Below, piece after piece: positions 17,233-25,669 of a stretch of DNA of 64,000 bases. The translations under genes and the position numbers were made by a program. The notes beneath the pieces are model-generated. The model was given only the letters and a program-made list of their open reading frames with translations, made no database searches and was not told where the DNA came from. The stretch's first letter is position 1; each line of letters opens with the position of its first letter. Source of the DNA: Mesorhizobium loti CJ3sym (GTDB lineage Bacteria; Pseudomonadota; Alphaproteobacteria; Rhizobiales; Rhizobiaceae); assembly GCF_000472785.1 (NCBI RefSeq), contig NZ_AXAL01000014.1, positions 124,001-188,000 on the forward strand. The letters are read 5' to 3'.

Positions 17233-17850
17233 ATGCCAACCGACAAAAATATTGAACTGACCATCAGCGATGATCATGCATCGGCGCCGCCCAAGGCCGC
17301 CAAGAAAATCCTCGATGTCGCCTATGACCTGTTTTATCGACGGGGCATCAGGGCGATAGGCGTCGACGAGATCGTCAAGCGCGCCGGCGTCACCAAGCCC
17401 AGCCTCTACCGCAGCTTTCCCTCCAAGGACGAATTGGCCGCTTCCTACCTCCGGCAATACGATCTTGAATACTGGGAGCGTTTCGACGAGGCGGTAAACG
17501 CCCATCCCGGCGACCCGCGCGCCCAGATCAAGGCTTTCCTGACCCGCATCGGCAAGCGCACGCAAGTGGCCGAGTACCGCGGCTGCGGTATGACCAATGC
17601 GGCTGTCGAATATCCCGAACACACCCATCCGGCGCGCGTGGTCAGCGAGGCCAACAAGCAGGAACTGCGCCGCCGCCTGCGGGCCATGGCGGCTGCTATG
17701 GGCGCTGACGACGCCGACACTCTGGGCGACGGCCTGCTGCTCCTGATCGAGGGCGCCTATATCAGCGGCCAGCTGTTCGGCCTTGGCGGTCCGGCCCAGT
17801 CTGTGGCGACGAACGCCGATCTGCTGATCGAAGCAAGCTTGAAGAAATAG
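17233..17850 (+). CDS. TetR/AcrR family transcriptional regulator
   Basis: A 205-residue repressor. The N-terminal helix-turn-helix region at about residues 22-70 (KKILDVAYDLFYRRGIRAIGVDEIV, AGVTKPSLYRSFPSKDELAASYL) is a textbook TetR DNA-binding domain. The C-terminal ligand domain contains RGCGMTNAAVEYPEHTHPA, a pattern typical of the TetR subfamily with GC-x-x-x-N-A-A-x-E. The inducer is unknown. Divergent from the MFS gene and flanked by a perfect GTACCGATCGGTAC palindrome at 17200-17213, it probably represses the transporter and itself. A secreted protein gene follows 42 bp downstream on the same strand. Confidence 0.93.
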   Translation: MPTDKNIELTISDDHASAPPKAAKKILDVAYDLFYRRGIRAIGVDEIVKRAGVTKPSLYRSFPSKDELAASYLRQYDLEYWERFDEAVNAHPGDPRAQIKAFLTRIGKRTQVAEYRGCGMTNAAVEYPEHTHPARVVSEANKQELRRRLRAMAAAMGADDADTLGDGLLLLIEGAYISGQLFGLGGPAQSVATNADLLIEASLKK

Positions 17851-17892
17851 CGATTGGCGGTACGCTGCTCCGGCCCGAACCAGAGGTCCGCC

Positions 17893-18486
17893 ATGCGCAG
17901 CCTGTTGATCCCGCTCACTCTCGCCGGTCTCTGCCAGGCGGCTCATGCCGGCGACATATCAAGCGCCTACACCGACCTCGACTCGAAGAAGGACTGCGTG
18001 ACCTATGCGCAGGCCGGAGAAAGCGACGGCGACTGGGCCGATCTCGCCTGCTCCGGCTATCGCGGCTATCCCGTGCTGATCGCCTATGACGACGACCGTG
18101 AGTCGCTGTTCTACGGGTTTCCGCCCGGCGACGACATGATGTCAGCGTGGGAGAGTTTTTCCGCCTTCAACTCATCCGGTGGCAAGATCGAATGGCGCAT
18201 CGAAACGACCGGCGACAAGGCCGTGCCCTTCGCGGTCATCCACCGCCGCACGGTCAGCAATCCCGAGGATGAGAAGAAATCGACGGACGTGCTGCTCGTT
18301 GCCAAGGTCGCACAGATGGATGCCCGCGATGGCTGCACCGTTGGCCTGGTGCTGGCCACCGGCAACCCACAGGCCAACGATCAGGCACGCAAGCTCGCCG
18401 ACGAGAAGGCGCGCACCTTCGCCTGCGGCAAGGACCGGCACACCGTCATCGGCAATGTGCCGCCCTTTGGGCGGGTCGATAACTGA
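17893..18486 (+). CDS. Secreted protein of unknown function
   Basis: A 197-residue protein with a clear signal peptide: MRSLLIPLTLAGLCQAAHAGD, cleavage probably after AHA. The mature part has four or more cysteines (KKDCVTYAQ, DLACSGYRGYP, RDGCTVGLV, TFACGKDRH), which could form two disulfides in the periplasm. The central segment GYPVLIAYDDDRESLFYGFPPG is conserved-looking, but I recognise no named domain. Start ATG at 17893 is set by an AGAGG at 17882-17886 and by the signal peptide; an upstream in-frame start at 17854 adds a basic, non-signal stretch. It follows the TetR gene closely but probably is not functionally tied to it. It converges on ppa three bases apart. Confidence 0.75.
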   Translation: MRSLLIPLTLAGLCQAAHAGDISSAYTDLDSKKDCVTYAQAGESDGDWADLACSGYRGYPVLIAYDDDRESLFYGFPPGDDMMSAWESFSAFNSSGGKIEWRIETTGDKAVPFAVIHRRTVSNPEDEKKSTDVLLVAKVAQMDARDGCTVGLVLATGNPQANDQARKLADEKARTFACGKDRHTVIGNVPPFGRVDN

Positions 18487-18489
18487 GCG

Positions 18490-19023
18490 CTACTTAGCCG
18501 CCTTCGCCCGCGCGATCGCGTCGACGATCATCTTCTTGGCATATTTGGAATCGTGCCAGCCTTCGATCTTGACCCATTTGCCGGGCTCGAGATCCTTGTA
18601 GTGCTCGAAGAAGTGCTGCACCTGCTGGCGCGTGATGTCGGGCAGTTGCGTGTATTCGGTGACGTTCTCGTAGCGCAGTGTCAGCTTCGGTGACGGCACG
18701 GCGATGACCTTTTCGTCCTGGCCGGCATTGTCTTCCATCACCAGCACGCCGATCGGCCGGACGTTGATGACGCAGCCCGGCACCAGCGCGCGCGTGTTGC
18801 AGACCAGCACGTCGATCGGATCGCCATCGCCCGACAGCGTGTGCGGCACGAAGCCGTAATTGCCGGGGTAGCGCATCGAGGTGTGCAGGAAGCGGTCGAC
18901 GAACAGCGTGCCGGCTTCCTTGTCCATCTCGTACTTGATCGGCTCGCCGCCGATCGGCACTTCGATGATGACGTTGATGTCCTCAGGCGGATTCTTTCCG
19001 ATGGCTATGGCTTCAATGCGCAT
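18490..19023 (-). CDS. ppa: Inorganic pyrophosphatase
   Basis: A 177-residue family I soluble pyrophosphatase that hydrolyses diphosphate to phosphate and so pulls biosynthetic reactions forward. The signature SGDGDPIDVLV places metal-binding aspartates at residues 66, 68 and 71; EMDKEAGTLFVDRFLHTSMRYPGNYGFVP supplies the conserved Glu/Lys/Arg/Tyr active-site region. The length equals the normal bacterial hexameric type. Start ATG at 19023 has GAGAGGGA upstream; the longer frame to 19068 is unlikely. It stands alone on the minus strand, convergent with a secreted protein gene. Confidence 0.97.
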   Translation of the reverse strand: MRIEAIAIGKNPPEDINVIIEVPIGGEPIKYEMDKEAGTLFVDRFLHTSMRYPGNYGFVPHTLSGDGDPIDVLVCNTRALVPGCVINVRPIGVLVMEDNAGQDEKVIAVPSPKLTLRYENVTEYTQLPDITRQQVQHFFEHYKDLEPGKWVKIEGWHDSKYAKKMIVDAIARAKAAK

Positions 19024-19223
19024 GGCTTTGTCCCTCTCTCGATTGAGAGGAGATAGCGGGCGGCGCACAATGGCGCAATGCGGCGAATGGTGTTCACGCC
19101 CGTCAGGCGAGACCCGATGGTATCAGACTCGTTCAATCATCAGCACAAGATGTTTCAGCGTCGTGATTTCACCGGGATACGCACGGCGTATCGGCCTTGG
19201 CCTCGGCGATCATCGCTCAACGG

Positions 19224-19730
19224 TCATTCCCAGACGAAAGCAACCTTCTTCAGCGCCTTCTGCTCGAAGATCTCGACGCCTTCCGCCACATCACGGCCGC
19301 CGGCACCGGCGTAGAAGGCCAGCGCGTTCTGGTTGTCTTCCAGCGCCCACACCACCATGCCTTTCAGGCCATGATCGGCAAGACGCGCTTTGGCTGCCGA
19401 AAACAGCCGCCGGCCGAGGCCGATGCCCTGATATTCCGGGCGCAGGTACAATTCGTAGATCTCGCCCTGCTGCTTGAGCTCCCGGGCCCGGTTCTTGCCG
19501 ATTGTCGCATAGCCGGCGATCGTGCCGCCGATCTCGACCACCAGAACGGTGGCGGCGCGGCGAATCGCATTCGCCCACCAGTCGGCGCCGCGGCGGTTGA
19601 TCATCGATGTCAGTGTACGGTGCGGAATGATGCCGGAATAAGCGCCGCGCCACGCTTCCAGGTGCACTTCGGCGATGGCCTCAGCGTCGCGCGGGTCGGC
19701 TTTGCGGATGTCGATCGTCAGCGTATTCAT
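19224..19730 (-). CDS. GNAT family N-acetyltransferase
   Basis: A 168-residue acetyltransferase. The acetyl-CoA-binding motif A is visible as YELYLRPEYQGIGLGRRLFSAAK, with Q-x-x-G-x-G. It is preceded by the beta-strand TVLVVEIGGTIAGYATIG and followed by the ALEDNQNALAFYAGAGG motif B that is typical of RimI/YhbS-like GNATs. The acceptor could be a protein N-terminus, a small amine or an antibiotic; sequence does not decide. It is isolated: 200 bp separate it from the ppa start and 131 bp from the TPM cluster. Confidence 0.92.
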   Translation of the reverse strand: MNTLTIDIRKADPRDAEAIAEVHLEAWRGAYSGIIPHRTLTSMINRRGADWWANAIRRAATVLVVEIGGTIAGYATIGKNRARELKQQGEIYELYLRPEYQGIGLGRRLFSAAKARLADHGLKGMVVWALEDNQNALAFYAGAGGRDVAEGVEIFEQKALKKVAFVWE

Positions 19731-19861
19731 GATTTGTTAACCATAAACCCGCGTCGGCCGATTGCAAGAGTCCGGGCGGCTCGTCGGCTGCTTTCTCACA
19801 GGCGATCATGACACTGCTGACATCGGGTGGAGCCGGCTAAGTGGCGCCTGCCGGCAAGCTC

Positions 19862-20500
19862 TCAGATTTCGACGAGGTGGTCGTCGAGCTCGTTGGTGTC
19901 GCCCGACGTGACCGGGAAATGCTCGGCCAGAACCGCCCCCACCTGCTCGATCGCCTTGACGAAGCCGTCGGCAAGCCGGTCATCGCCGGCATGCGCCGTC
20001 AAATCGCGCACCACACCGTCCCAGACATGCTGGCCGACTTTGGCGTCGATGCCCGCATCGGCGACCACCTCGGCATAGCGCTCGGCGATCGAGACGAAGA
20101 CCAGCACGCCGGTGCGCGCCGTGGTGCGGTGGACGTTGCGGGCTAGGAACTGCTTGACCGCATTGGCATGTGCCGCCTGATAGCGCATCCGTCTCGGCGC
20201 CATGTGAATACGCAGGCCGGGCAGCGCCCACAACAGGGCCAGCACGCAAGCCAGCGCCAGAAGCTCGGCGATGACGAAATGCGGCAGGCGGATGGTGAGC
20301 CACCATGCCTCCAGCCCATAGGCGACGGCGAGACTGACGATCAGCATGCCAAGCGTCGCCATCAGGGCCGCGGGGGCGAAATAGCCGTCGCTGGCGTGCG
20401 CCACCACGCAGTAGATCTCGCCGTCGGTTTTGGCCTCGGCGGTGCGGATCGCAGCGGCGATGCGCTCATGATCTTGCGGGCTGATCGGTCGTGTTGCCAT
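19862..20500 (-). CDS. TPM domain protein (small membrane form)
   Basis: A 212-residue TPM-fold protein, last gene of the LemA/TPM cluster. The N-terminal ISPQDHERIAAAIRTAEAKTDGEIYCVVAHASDGY is the start of a TPM domain. Two hydrophobic segments at about residues 43-90 (ALMATLGMLIVSLAVAYGL, FVIAELLALACVLALLWALPG) interrupt it, and ARTGVLVFVSIAERYAEVVADAGIDAKV follows as the second half. So here the membrane hairpin is inserted inside the domain, a known YgcG-like variant. The molecular role is unknown; TPM relatives include a plant photosystem II repair factor. It ends 10 bp after the next TPM gene, so it is co-transcribed. Confidence 0.85.
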   Translation of the reverse strand: MATRPISPQDHERIAAAIRTAEAKTDGEIYCVVAHASDGYFAPAALMATLGMLIVSLAVAYGLEAWWLTIRLPHFVIAELLALACVLALLWALPGLRIHMAPRRMRYQAAHANAVKQFLARNVHRTTARTGVLVFVSIAERYAEVVADAGIDAKVGQHVWDGVVRDLTAHAGDDRLADGFVKAIEQVGAVLAEHFPVTSGDTNELDDHLVEI

Positions 20501-20509
20501 GATCTTGTC

Positions 20510-21403
20510 TCACCAGCTTCCTGAAGAACCGCCACCGCCGGACGAGCCGCCGCCACCCGAAAACCCGCCGCCACCGCTGCTCGACCCCGACGACCAGCCA
20601 CTGCTGGAGCTTCCCGACGACCAGCTGCTGCTTGACGAACTGGATGTCCAGCCACTGGAACCCGAGGATGACCCGCTTGGCCCCCGGCCGTAACGAAACG
20701 TCATGCCCAGCCATTTGTACACGCCCGGCGACAGCTTTGTGCCGAACATCGGCGGCAGGAATGCCATCCCAAGTCCGCCAAAGAACATCGTCGCCCACAG
20801 GATCAGGAACGCCGCGACGATGGGATCCATCGGAGCGGCATGCGACGGATTGCGCTTGCCGCGCGCTTCCAGCTCCTCCGGATTGCCTTGCAGCACCATG
20901 ACCATGTCGTCGACGGCCTTGGAGATGCCGCCGGAGAAATCGCCGGCGCGGAAGGCCGGCACCATGTCGTTTTCGATGATCAGCTTGGTGTGTAGATCGG
21001 TCAGCGTGCCTTCCAGCCCGTAGCCGACCTCGATGCGCATCTTGTGGTCGTTCTTGGCAACCAGCAAAAGCACGCCGTTGTTCTCGCCGGCCTGGCCGAG
21101 CTTCCAGAAGCGGAACAGCCGGTTGGCATAGGGCTCGATCTCCTCGCCATCGAGGCTGGGGATCGTGGCGACGACGATCTGGTCGGAGCCCTTTTTCTCG
21201 AAATCGGCAAGCTTCTGCGTCAGCGCAGCCTTGGTGGCGTCGTCGATGATGCCGGCATCGTCGACGACACGACCGGTCAGGGCGGGAAGGTCGGCGGCGA
21301 AGGCGGCAAATCCGAAGAGCAGAACCGTCAAAGCTATCAGCACAGCGCCGATTGTCGCTGCCAAACGAGAGGATTTGAACGGTTCCATCGCAAGGATTGT
21401 CAT
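20510..21403 (-). CDS. TPM domain protein, copy 1, with Ser/Gly-rich tail
   Basis: A 297-residue protein: signal/anchor at residues 10-35 (SSRLAATIGAVLIALTVLLF), a TPM domain (LPALTGRVVDDAGIID, KKGSDQIVVATIPSLDGEEI, ENNGVLLLVA, RIEVGYGLEG) to about residue 175, a second membrane segment (DPIVAAFLILWATMFFGGLGMAF), and a very low-complexity tail of Ser, Gly and Trp ending in SGSW. The topology suggests a periplasmic TPM domain and a cytoplasmic tail. Start at 21403 lies four bases after the stop of copy 2, so the genes are coupled; the longer frame to 21610 is the shadow of copy 2's tail. Function is unknown; LemA/TPM association recurs in many bacteria. Confidence 0.88.
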   Translation of the reverse strand: MTILAMEPFKSSRLAATIGAVLIALTVLLFGFAAFAADLPALTGRVVDDAGIIDDATKAALTQKLADFEKKGSDQIVVATIPSLDGEEIEPYANRLFRFWKLGQAGENNGVLLLVAKNDHKMRIEVGYGLEGTLTDLHTKLIIENDMVPAFRAGDFSGGISKAVDDMVMVLQGNPEELEARGKRNPSHAAPMDPIVAAFLILWATMFFGGLGMAFLPPMFGTKLSPGVYKWLGMTFRYGRGPSGSSSGSSGWTSSSSSSSWSSGSSSSGWSSGSSSGGGGFSGGGGSSGGGGSSGSW

Positions 21404-21407
21404 GAGA

Positions 21408-22244
21408 TCACCAACTGCCCGAAGAGCCGCCGCCACCGGACGAACCGCCACCGCCGGAAAAGCCACCACCACCGCCACCCGATGACCAACCGCCGCCGGA
21501 ACTCCCTGATCGGGACGACCCGCCGCCCATCTGTAACGTCGTGCCAAGCCAGATGTAGCGCCCGGGACCGATCTTGCGGCCGAACTTCGGCCAGAGCACG
21601 CTGATCGCAACGCTACCGAAGAAGATAATGACCCATATGCCGATGAAGACGCTGAAGAACAGATTGTCGGTGTTGACCGGCGGCTGCTGATTGCGCTCGC
21701 CGCGCGCTATCAGCTCTTCCGGATTGCCTTCCAGCACCATCACCATGTCGTCGACGGCCTTGGAGATGCCGCCGGAGAAATCACCGGCGCGGAAGGCCGG
21801 CACCATGTCGTTTTCGATGATCAGCTTGGTGTGCAGGTCGGTCAACGTGCCTTCCAGCCCATAGCCGACCTCGATGCGCATCTTGTGGTCGTTCGGCACG
21901 ACCAGCAGCAACACGCCGTTATTCTCCTTCGCCTGGCCGAGCTTCCAGGCCCGGAACAGCCGGTTGGCGTAGGGTTCGATCTCCTCGCCGTCGAGGCTGG
22001 GGATGGTGGCGACGACGATCTGGTCGGAGCCCTTAGTCTCGAAGTCAGCCAGCTTCTGCGTCAGCGCCGCCTTGGTCTCGACATCGATGATGCCGGCATT
22101 GTCTACGACGCGCCCCGTGAGCGCCGGCAGGTCGGCGGCGAGAGCTGTGAAGCCGACGAGCAAGACCGCCATGGCCAGCAAGGCAGCGGCTGTCAGGGTC
22201 ACGTAACGGCTGTGCCGGGAGAAGCTGGTTATGCAAGCGGTCAT
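21408..22244 (-). CDS. TPM domain protein, copy 2, with Gly-rich tail
   Basis: A 278-residue paralogue of the next gene downstream (20510-21403), sharing most residues of the TPM domain, for example YANRLFRAWKLGQAKENNGVLLLV and MVPAFRAGDFSGGISKAVDD. It has an N-terminal signal segment (TLTAAALLAMAVLLVGFTALA), the TPM domain, one further membrane segment (LFFSVFIGIWVIIFFGSVAISVL) and a short Gly/Ser tail also ending in GSSGSW. The identical tail ending and nearly identical domain point to recent tandem duplication. The start at 22244 lies just after the stop of copy 3 (22249). Molecular role unknown. Confidence 0.88.
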   Translation of the reverse strand: MTACITSFSRHSRYVTLTAAALLAMAVLLVGFTALAADLPALTGRVVDNAGIIDVETKAALTQKLADFETKGSDQIVVATIPSLDGEEIEPYANRLFRAWKLGQAKENNGVLLLVVPNDHKMRIEVGYGLEGTLTDLHTKLIIENDMVPAFRAGDFSGGISKAVDDMVMVLEGNPEELIARGERNQQPPVNTDNLFFSVFIGIWVIIFFGSVAISVLWPKFGRKIGPGRYIWLGTTLQMGGGSSRSGSSGGGWSSGGGGGGFSGGGGSSGGGGSSGSW

Positions 22245-22248
22245 GTCG

Positions 22249-22902
22249 TCACCTGCCGCCTTCCAGCACTATGACAATATCGTCAACGGCTTTGGAAATG
22301 CCGCCGGAGAAATCGCCGGCACGGAAGGCCGGCACCATATCGTTTTCGATGATCCGCTTGCTCTGCAGATTGGTGAGCGTGCCTTCCAGCCCATAGCCGA
22401 CCTCGATGCGCATCTTGCGATCGTTCAGCGCCACCAGCAACAGCACGCCGTTGTTCTCCTTCGCCTGGCCGAGTTTCCACAAGCGGAACAGCCGGGTGGC
22501 ATAGGGTTCGATCTCCTCGCCGTCGAGGCTGGGGACAGTGGCGACGACGATCTGGTCGGAATCCTTTTTCTCGAAGTCGGCAAGCTTTTGCGTCAGCGCC
22601 GCCTCGGTCGCGGCATCGATAATGCCGGCATTGTCGACGACGCGGCCGGTGAGCGCCGGGAGATCGGCGGCGAAGGCGGTTAGGGGCAGGGAAAGGATGC
22701 AGGCAAGAAGGCCAAGAAAGGTGAGGTAAACGCGAGGCCCCCCTCTCTGTCCTACCGGACATCTCCCCCTCAAGGGGGGAGATTGGCGGCGGCGCTGCCG
22801 GCTCTCATTTTGAGAGGTTGAAAATTGGCGAAAGCTTGGACCACGGCCGATCTCCCCCCTTGAGGGGGAGATGTCCGGCAGGACAGAGGGGGGTGTTTGC
22901 AC
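22249..22902 (-). CDS. TPM domain protein, copy 3, truncated; possible pseudogene
   Basis: The third tandem TPM copy. From about residue 58 it has a signal-like segment (VYLTFLGLLACILSLPLTAFA) and then a full TPM domain, but it stops at VLEGGR, exactly where copies 1 and 2 continue into the second membrane segment and Gly/Ser tail. Residues 1-57 are translated from an intergenic repeat (22738-22893), and the only in-frame start upstream of the signal peptide is a GTG at 22900-22902 inside or beside that repeat. I see no ATG, GTG or TTG between the repeat and the signal peptide. Thus either it uses the repeat-derived start, or it has lost its 5' end and is a pseudogene. Confidence 0.6.
   Translation of the reverse strand: MQTPPSVLPDISPSRGEIGRGPSFRQFSTSQNESRQRRRQSPPLRGRCPVGQRGGPRVYLTFLGLLACILSLPLTAFAADLPALTGRVVDNAGIIDAATEAALTQKLADFEKKDSDQIVVATVPSLDGEEIEPYATRLFRLWKLGQAKENNGVLLLVALNDRKMRIEVGYGLEGTLTNLQSKRIIENDMVPAFRAGDFSGGISKAVDDIVIVLEGGR
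22738..22893. repeat. Inverted-arm repeat, family B, copy 1
   Basis: Two ~48-bp arms face each other. The left arm at 22738-22786 begins CCCCCCTCTCTGTCCTACC and carries an internal CCCCTCAAGGGG palindrome. The right arm, ending at 22893 in GACAGAGGGGGG, is its reverse complement with a few differences. About 60 bp lie between. The same arm occurs at 29.0, 50.5 and 61.9 kb. It forms the apparent 5' end of TPM copy 3. Confidence 0.85.
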
Positions 22903-22950
22903 GCCAGCGGTCCGTCTTTTCGCGGGATTTATTCCAACGACTGTCGACGC

Positions 22951-23589
22951 TCACCCGCCCTGCTTCGTACCGAAATCGACCTTCGGCGGCTGCATCTTGT
23001 CTTCGTCGACGGTGAAATTTGCGTAGGGCTCATTGCTGCGGAACCAGAAGGTCGCCCACAGCACCGACGGGAAGGTCTTCAGTGTCAGATTGTAGTCCCT
23101 GACCGCCTGGATGTAGTCGCGCCGCGCTACCGCGATGCGGTTCTCGGTGCCCTCGAGCTGCGCCTGCAGCGCCAGGAAATTCTGGTTGGCCTTGAGATCG
23201 GGGTAGGCCTCGGACACGGCGATCAGCCGTGACAGCGCGCTGGTCAGCCCGGCCTGGGCATCCTGGAACTTCTTGAGCGCTTCGGGATCCTTCAGCGTTT
23301 CCGGCGTCACCGTGATCTGCGTCGCCTTGGCGCGCGCCTCGACCACCGCGTCGAGCGTGTCCTTTTCATGCGCGGCATAGCCTTTGACCGTCTCGACCAG
23401 GTTGGGAATGAGGTCGGCGCGGCGCTGGTACTGGTTCAGCACCTCGCTCCATGCCGCCTTGGCGTTTTCCTCCGCCGTCGGGATCGTGTTGTAGCCGCAG
23501 CCGGCAAGCAGCGGCAGCACGATTGCCATCATCAGGAAGGCGGGCAGCGTGCGGAATGTCGATGGTCGAGCAAGGCGCTGGGCAAGCAT
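22951..23589 (-). CDS. LemA family lipoprotein
   Basis: A 212-residue LemA protein. The N-terminus TLPAFLMMAIVLPLLAGCGYN is a lipoprotein signal with lipobox LAGC, so the protein is probably anchored in a membrane via the cysteine. The core NAKAAWSEVLNQYQRRADLIPNLVETVKGYAAHEKDTLDAVVEARAKA and the later ENRIAVARRDYIQAVRDYN are diagnostic of LemA, a long helical-bundle family. Start ATG at 23589 has GAGGGA eight bases upstream; the longer frame to 23928 is spurious. It is the first gene of the cluster with the TPM copies. LemA's biochemical function is not established. The divergent neighbour at 23753 encodes a small membrane protein. Confidence 0.93.
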   Translation of the reverse strand: MLAQRLARPSTFRTLPAFLMMAIVLPLLAGCGYNTIPTAEENAKAAWSEVLNQYQRRADLIPNLVETVKGYAAHEKDTLDAVVEARAKATQITVTPETLKDPEALKKFQDAQAGLTSALSRLIAVSEAYPDLKANQNFLALQAQLEGTENRIAVARRDYIQAVRDYNLTLKTFPSVLWATFWFRSNEPYANFTVDEDKMQPPKVDFGTKQGG

Positions 23590-23752
23590 GATGGGATCCC
23601 TCGGCAGAAGTTGCATGCGAAGCATTACCACAATCGGCGCGCAAGAAAACGGCTTCGGGCGGCAACGGCCGGCCCGGAATGCCCCGCGCCTCGCAAGGCC
23701 CTGTGATTGGCCGCGCGAAAGCGATAAGGTCCGATCAAAACGGGACATCATC

Positions 23753-24004
23753 ATGGCGGAACGCCAGGACAGCGACAGGGAATCGCGCCGTATCCTCGAG
23801 CGCGTCGCGCGCGAAACGGATCCGTCCGGTACCTCGTTTGTGGCGCGGACCACGAAAGGCGTGCGCGACCACGTCTCCGCGGCCGATGCCGACCGCGACG
23901 ATCCGATCGAAATCTGGGGCACCCGCATTGGCCGAACACTCGGCCTGCTTCTGACGCTGGGCCTGATGGTCTGGCTCGTGCTTTACGTCATCCGGGGCAG
24001 TTAG
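23753..24004 (+). CDS. Small single-pass membrane protein, unknown
   Basis: An 83-residue protein with a charged, probably cytoplasmic N-terminal half (MAERQDSDRESRRILERVARE) and one hydrophobic C-terminal segment (TLGLLLTLGLMVWLVLYVI), giving an N-in tail-anchor-like topology. Start ATG at 23753 follows GGGACATCATC, a weak ribosome binding site. The frame upstream to 23549 lies in the promoter region of lemA. It sits 13 bp before pdxY on the same strand and is probably co-transcribed with it. I do not recognise a named family; similar short membrane proteins are common near pdxY-like genes only by impression, so function is left open. Confidence 0.7.
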   Translation: MAERQDSDRESRRILERVARETDPSGTSFVARTTKGVRDHVSAADADRDDPIEIWGTRIGRTLGLLLTLGLMVWLVLYVIRGS

Positions 24005-24017
24005 GAATCAAAGAACA

Positions 24018-24902
24018 ATGAGCGCCGAGCAAACCGACGCGCCGCGTGCGGTCATCGTCATTTCCAGCCATGTCGTGCGCGGTTCGGTCGGCAACCGTGC
24101 CGCTGTGTTTGCGCTGGAAACGCTGGGCTTTCCGGTCTGGGCGGTGCCCACGGTCACGCTGCCCTGGCATCCCGGCCATGGTCGGGCGACGCGCATCGTG
24201 CCGCCGCTCGACCAGTTCAAGGCGCTGATGGCCGATTTGGAGCGTGCGCCATGGCTGGGCGAGGTCGGCGCCGTGCTGTCGGGCTATCTCGGCGAAGCCG
24301 GCCAGGCCGAGGCCGTCGCCTCGCTGGTCGCCGCGGTGAAGGCCAGAACGCCGGACGCCATCTATATCTGCGATCCGGTGATGGGCGATTCCGGTGGCCT
24401 CTACGTGCCCGAGCCGACCGCCGCCGCCATGCGCGACCTGCTGATGCCGATTGCCGACATCGCCACCCCCAACCGCTATGAGCTGGAATGGATGGCCGGC
24501 GTTCCCTTGCCGGACCTGAAATCGGTGATCTCGGCGGCACTCCATGCCGGACCGTCGACGATGCTGGTCACCTCGGCACAGTCGATGATTTCAGGCGGCA
24601 CCGGCAATCTGCTGCTCGACGGCACCCAGGCGCTGCTCGCCGAGCACCGCCTGATCGACAAGCCGCCGAACGGCCTGGGTGATCTCACGGCCGCCGTCTA
24701 CCTCGCTCGCATCCTCTCCGGCCAGCCGCCGATCAAGGCGCTGCAGTCGACCACGGCGGCGGTCTACGAGATCCTGGCGCGCACGGCAAAACGCGGCGGC
24801 GACGAGTTGCAGCTCGAAACCGATGCGCAGAGCCTGTCGCATCCGATGGCCATGGTGCAGCTGCGCCACCTCACGCATCCGGGGCGAGACCGCCGGGCGT
24901 GA
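24018..24902 (+). CDS. pdxY: Pyridoxal kinase
   Basis: A 294-residue kinase of the ribokinase/PfkB superfamily that phosphorylates pyridoxal with ATP to pyridoxal 5'-phosphate in the B6 salvage route. Visible marks are VISSHVVRGSVGNRAAVFALETLGF (the pyridoxal-kinase N-terminus, with S-x-V-x-G-x-V-G-N), YICDPVMGDSGGLYV, ATPNRYELEWMAG and the C-terminal anion-hole/base motif NGLGDLTAAVYLAR. In that last motif the usual GTGD is LGD, but the catalytic aspartate is kept. The start ATG at 24018 is 13 bp after the small membrane gene; its stop overlaps the next gene's GTG by four bases, so the three form an operon. Confidence 0.95.
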   Translation: MSAEQTDAPRAVIVISSHVVRGSVGNRAAVFALETLGFPVWAVPTVTLPWHPGHGRATRIVPPLDQFKALMADLERAPWLGEVGAVLSGYLGEAGQAEAVASLVAAVKARTPDAIYICDPVMGDSGGLYVPEPTAAAMRDLLMPIADIATPNRYELEWMAGVPLPDLKSVISAALHAGPSTMLVTSAQSMISGGTGNLLLDGTQALLAEHRLIDKPPNGLGDLTAAVYLARILSGQPPIKALQSTTAAVYEILARTAKRGGDELQLETDAQSLSHPMAMVQLRHLTHPGRDRRA

Positions 24903-25669
24903 CCTCGACCGAAATCGTGCTGGTCGGCGCCGATGGCTGCAAGGCCGGCTGGATCGCCGTGCGGCGCGGGCCTGGCATGGGACCGACCGTCGAGGTCTTT
25001 GCCAGCTTCGCCGCACTGCTCGCGGCAAATCCCAAGGATGCGATTGTCGCCGTCGACATGCCGATCGGCCTGCCCGAGTTCTCCAGCAAAGGCGGCCGCG
25101 GACCGGAGGCCGTGGTCAGGCCACTGCTCGGGGCGCGCCAATCCAGCATCTTTTCGATCCCGTCCCGCGCCGCGCTCTATGCCGACACGCAAGACTTCAC
25201 CACAGTCGAAGCTTGGTATGCCGCGCATCGCAGGGCAAGCGAGGTGGCCAGGGCCACATCCGACCCGCCGCGCGGCGTTTCCATCCAGGCCTTTGGCATC
25301 TTTTCGAAAATCCGCGAGATCGACACATTGCTGATCGCGCGTCCCGATCTGCGCGGCCGGGTCTTCGAATCGCATCCGGAAGTCGCCTTCTGCCGCCTGA
25401 ACGGCGACCAGGCCATGCAATTGCCGAAGAAGATCAAGGGCGGCGTCAATCCGGCCGGCATGGCGGAGCGCAAGGCGCTGCTTTGCCGGCACGGCTATGC
25501 CATGGACTTCCTCGACCAGCCGCCGCCGCGTGGCGCGGCCGCCGATGATTTCCTCGATGCGGCCGTCATGATGCTGATCGCCGGCCGCATCGCCAGCGGC
25601 AAGGCCAGGCCGTTTCCGGACCCGCCACGCGCTGACGGTTTTGGCATACCGATCGCCATCTGGGCATGA
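24899..25669 (+). CDS. DUF429 protein (RNase H-like fold)
   Basis: A 256-residue DUF429 protein. It starts with GTG overlapping the pdxY stop (GTGA). Family marks: VLVGADGCKAGWIAV near the N-terminus, AVDMPIGLPE in the middle, VFESHPEVAFCRLNG and DDFLDAAVMMLIA at the C-terminal side. Together they supply the acidic residues expected of an RNase H-like nuclease fold. A nuclease activity is predicted for the family from structure, but the substrate is unknown. The four-base overlap implies translational coupling to the vitamin-B6 kinase, though a functional link is not obvious. Confidence 0.88.
   Translation: MTSTEIVLVGADGCKAGWIAVRRGPGMGPTVEVFASFAALLAANPKDAIVAVDMPIGLPEFSSKGGRGPEAVVRPLLGARQSSIFSIPSRAALYADTQDFTTVEAWYAAHRRASEVARATSDPPRGVSIQAFGIFSKIREIDTLLIARPDLRGRVFESHPEVAFCRLNGDQAMQLPKKIKGGVNPAGMAERKALLCRHGYAMDFLDQPPPRGAAADDFLDAAVMMLIAGRIASGKARPFPDPPRADGFGIPIAIWA

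Noticed and set aside
20510..20700. Tandem low-complexity GGC/AGC repeats in the TPM tails as a CRISPR or satellite
   Set aside because: They are coding Ser/Gly repeats of the TPM protein tail, of irregular length and without spacers.
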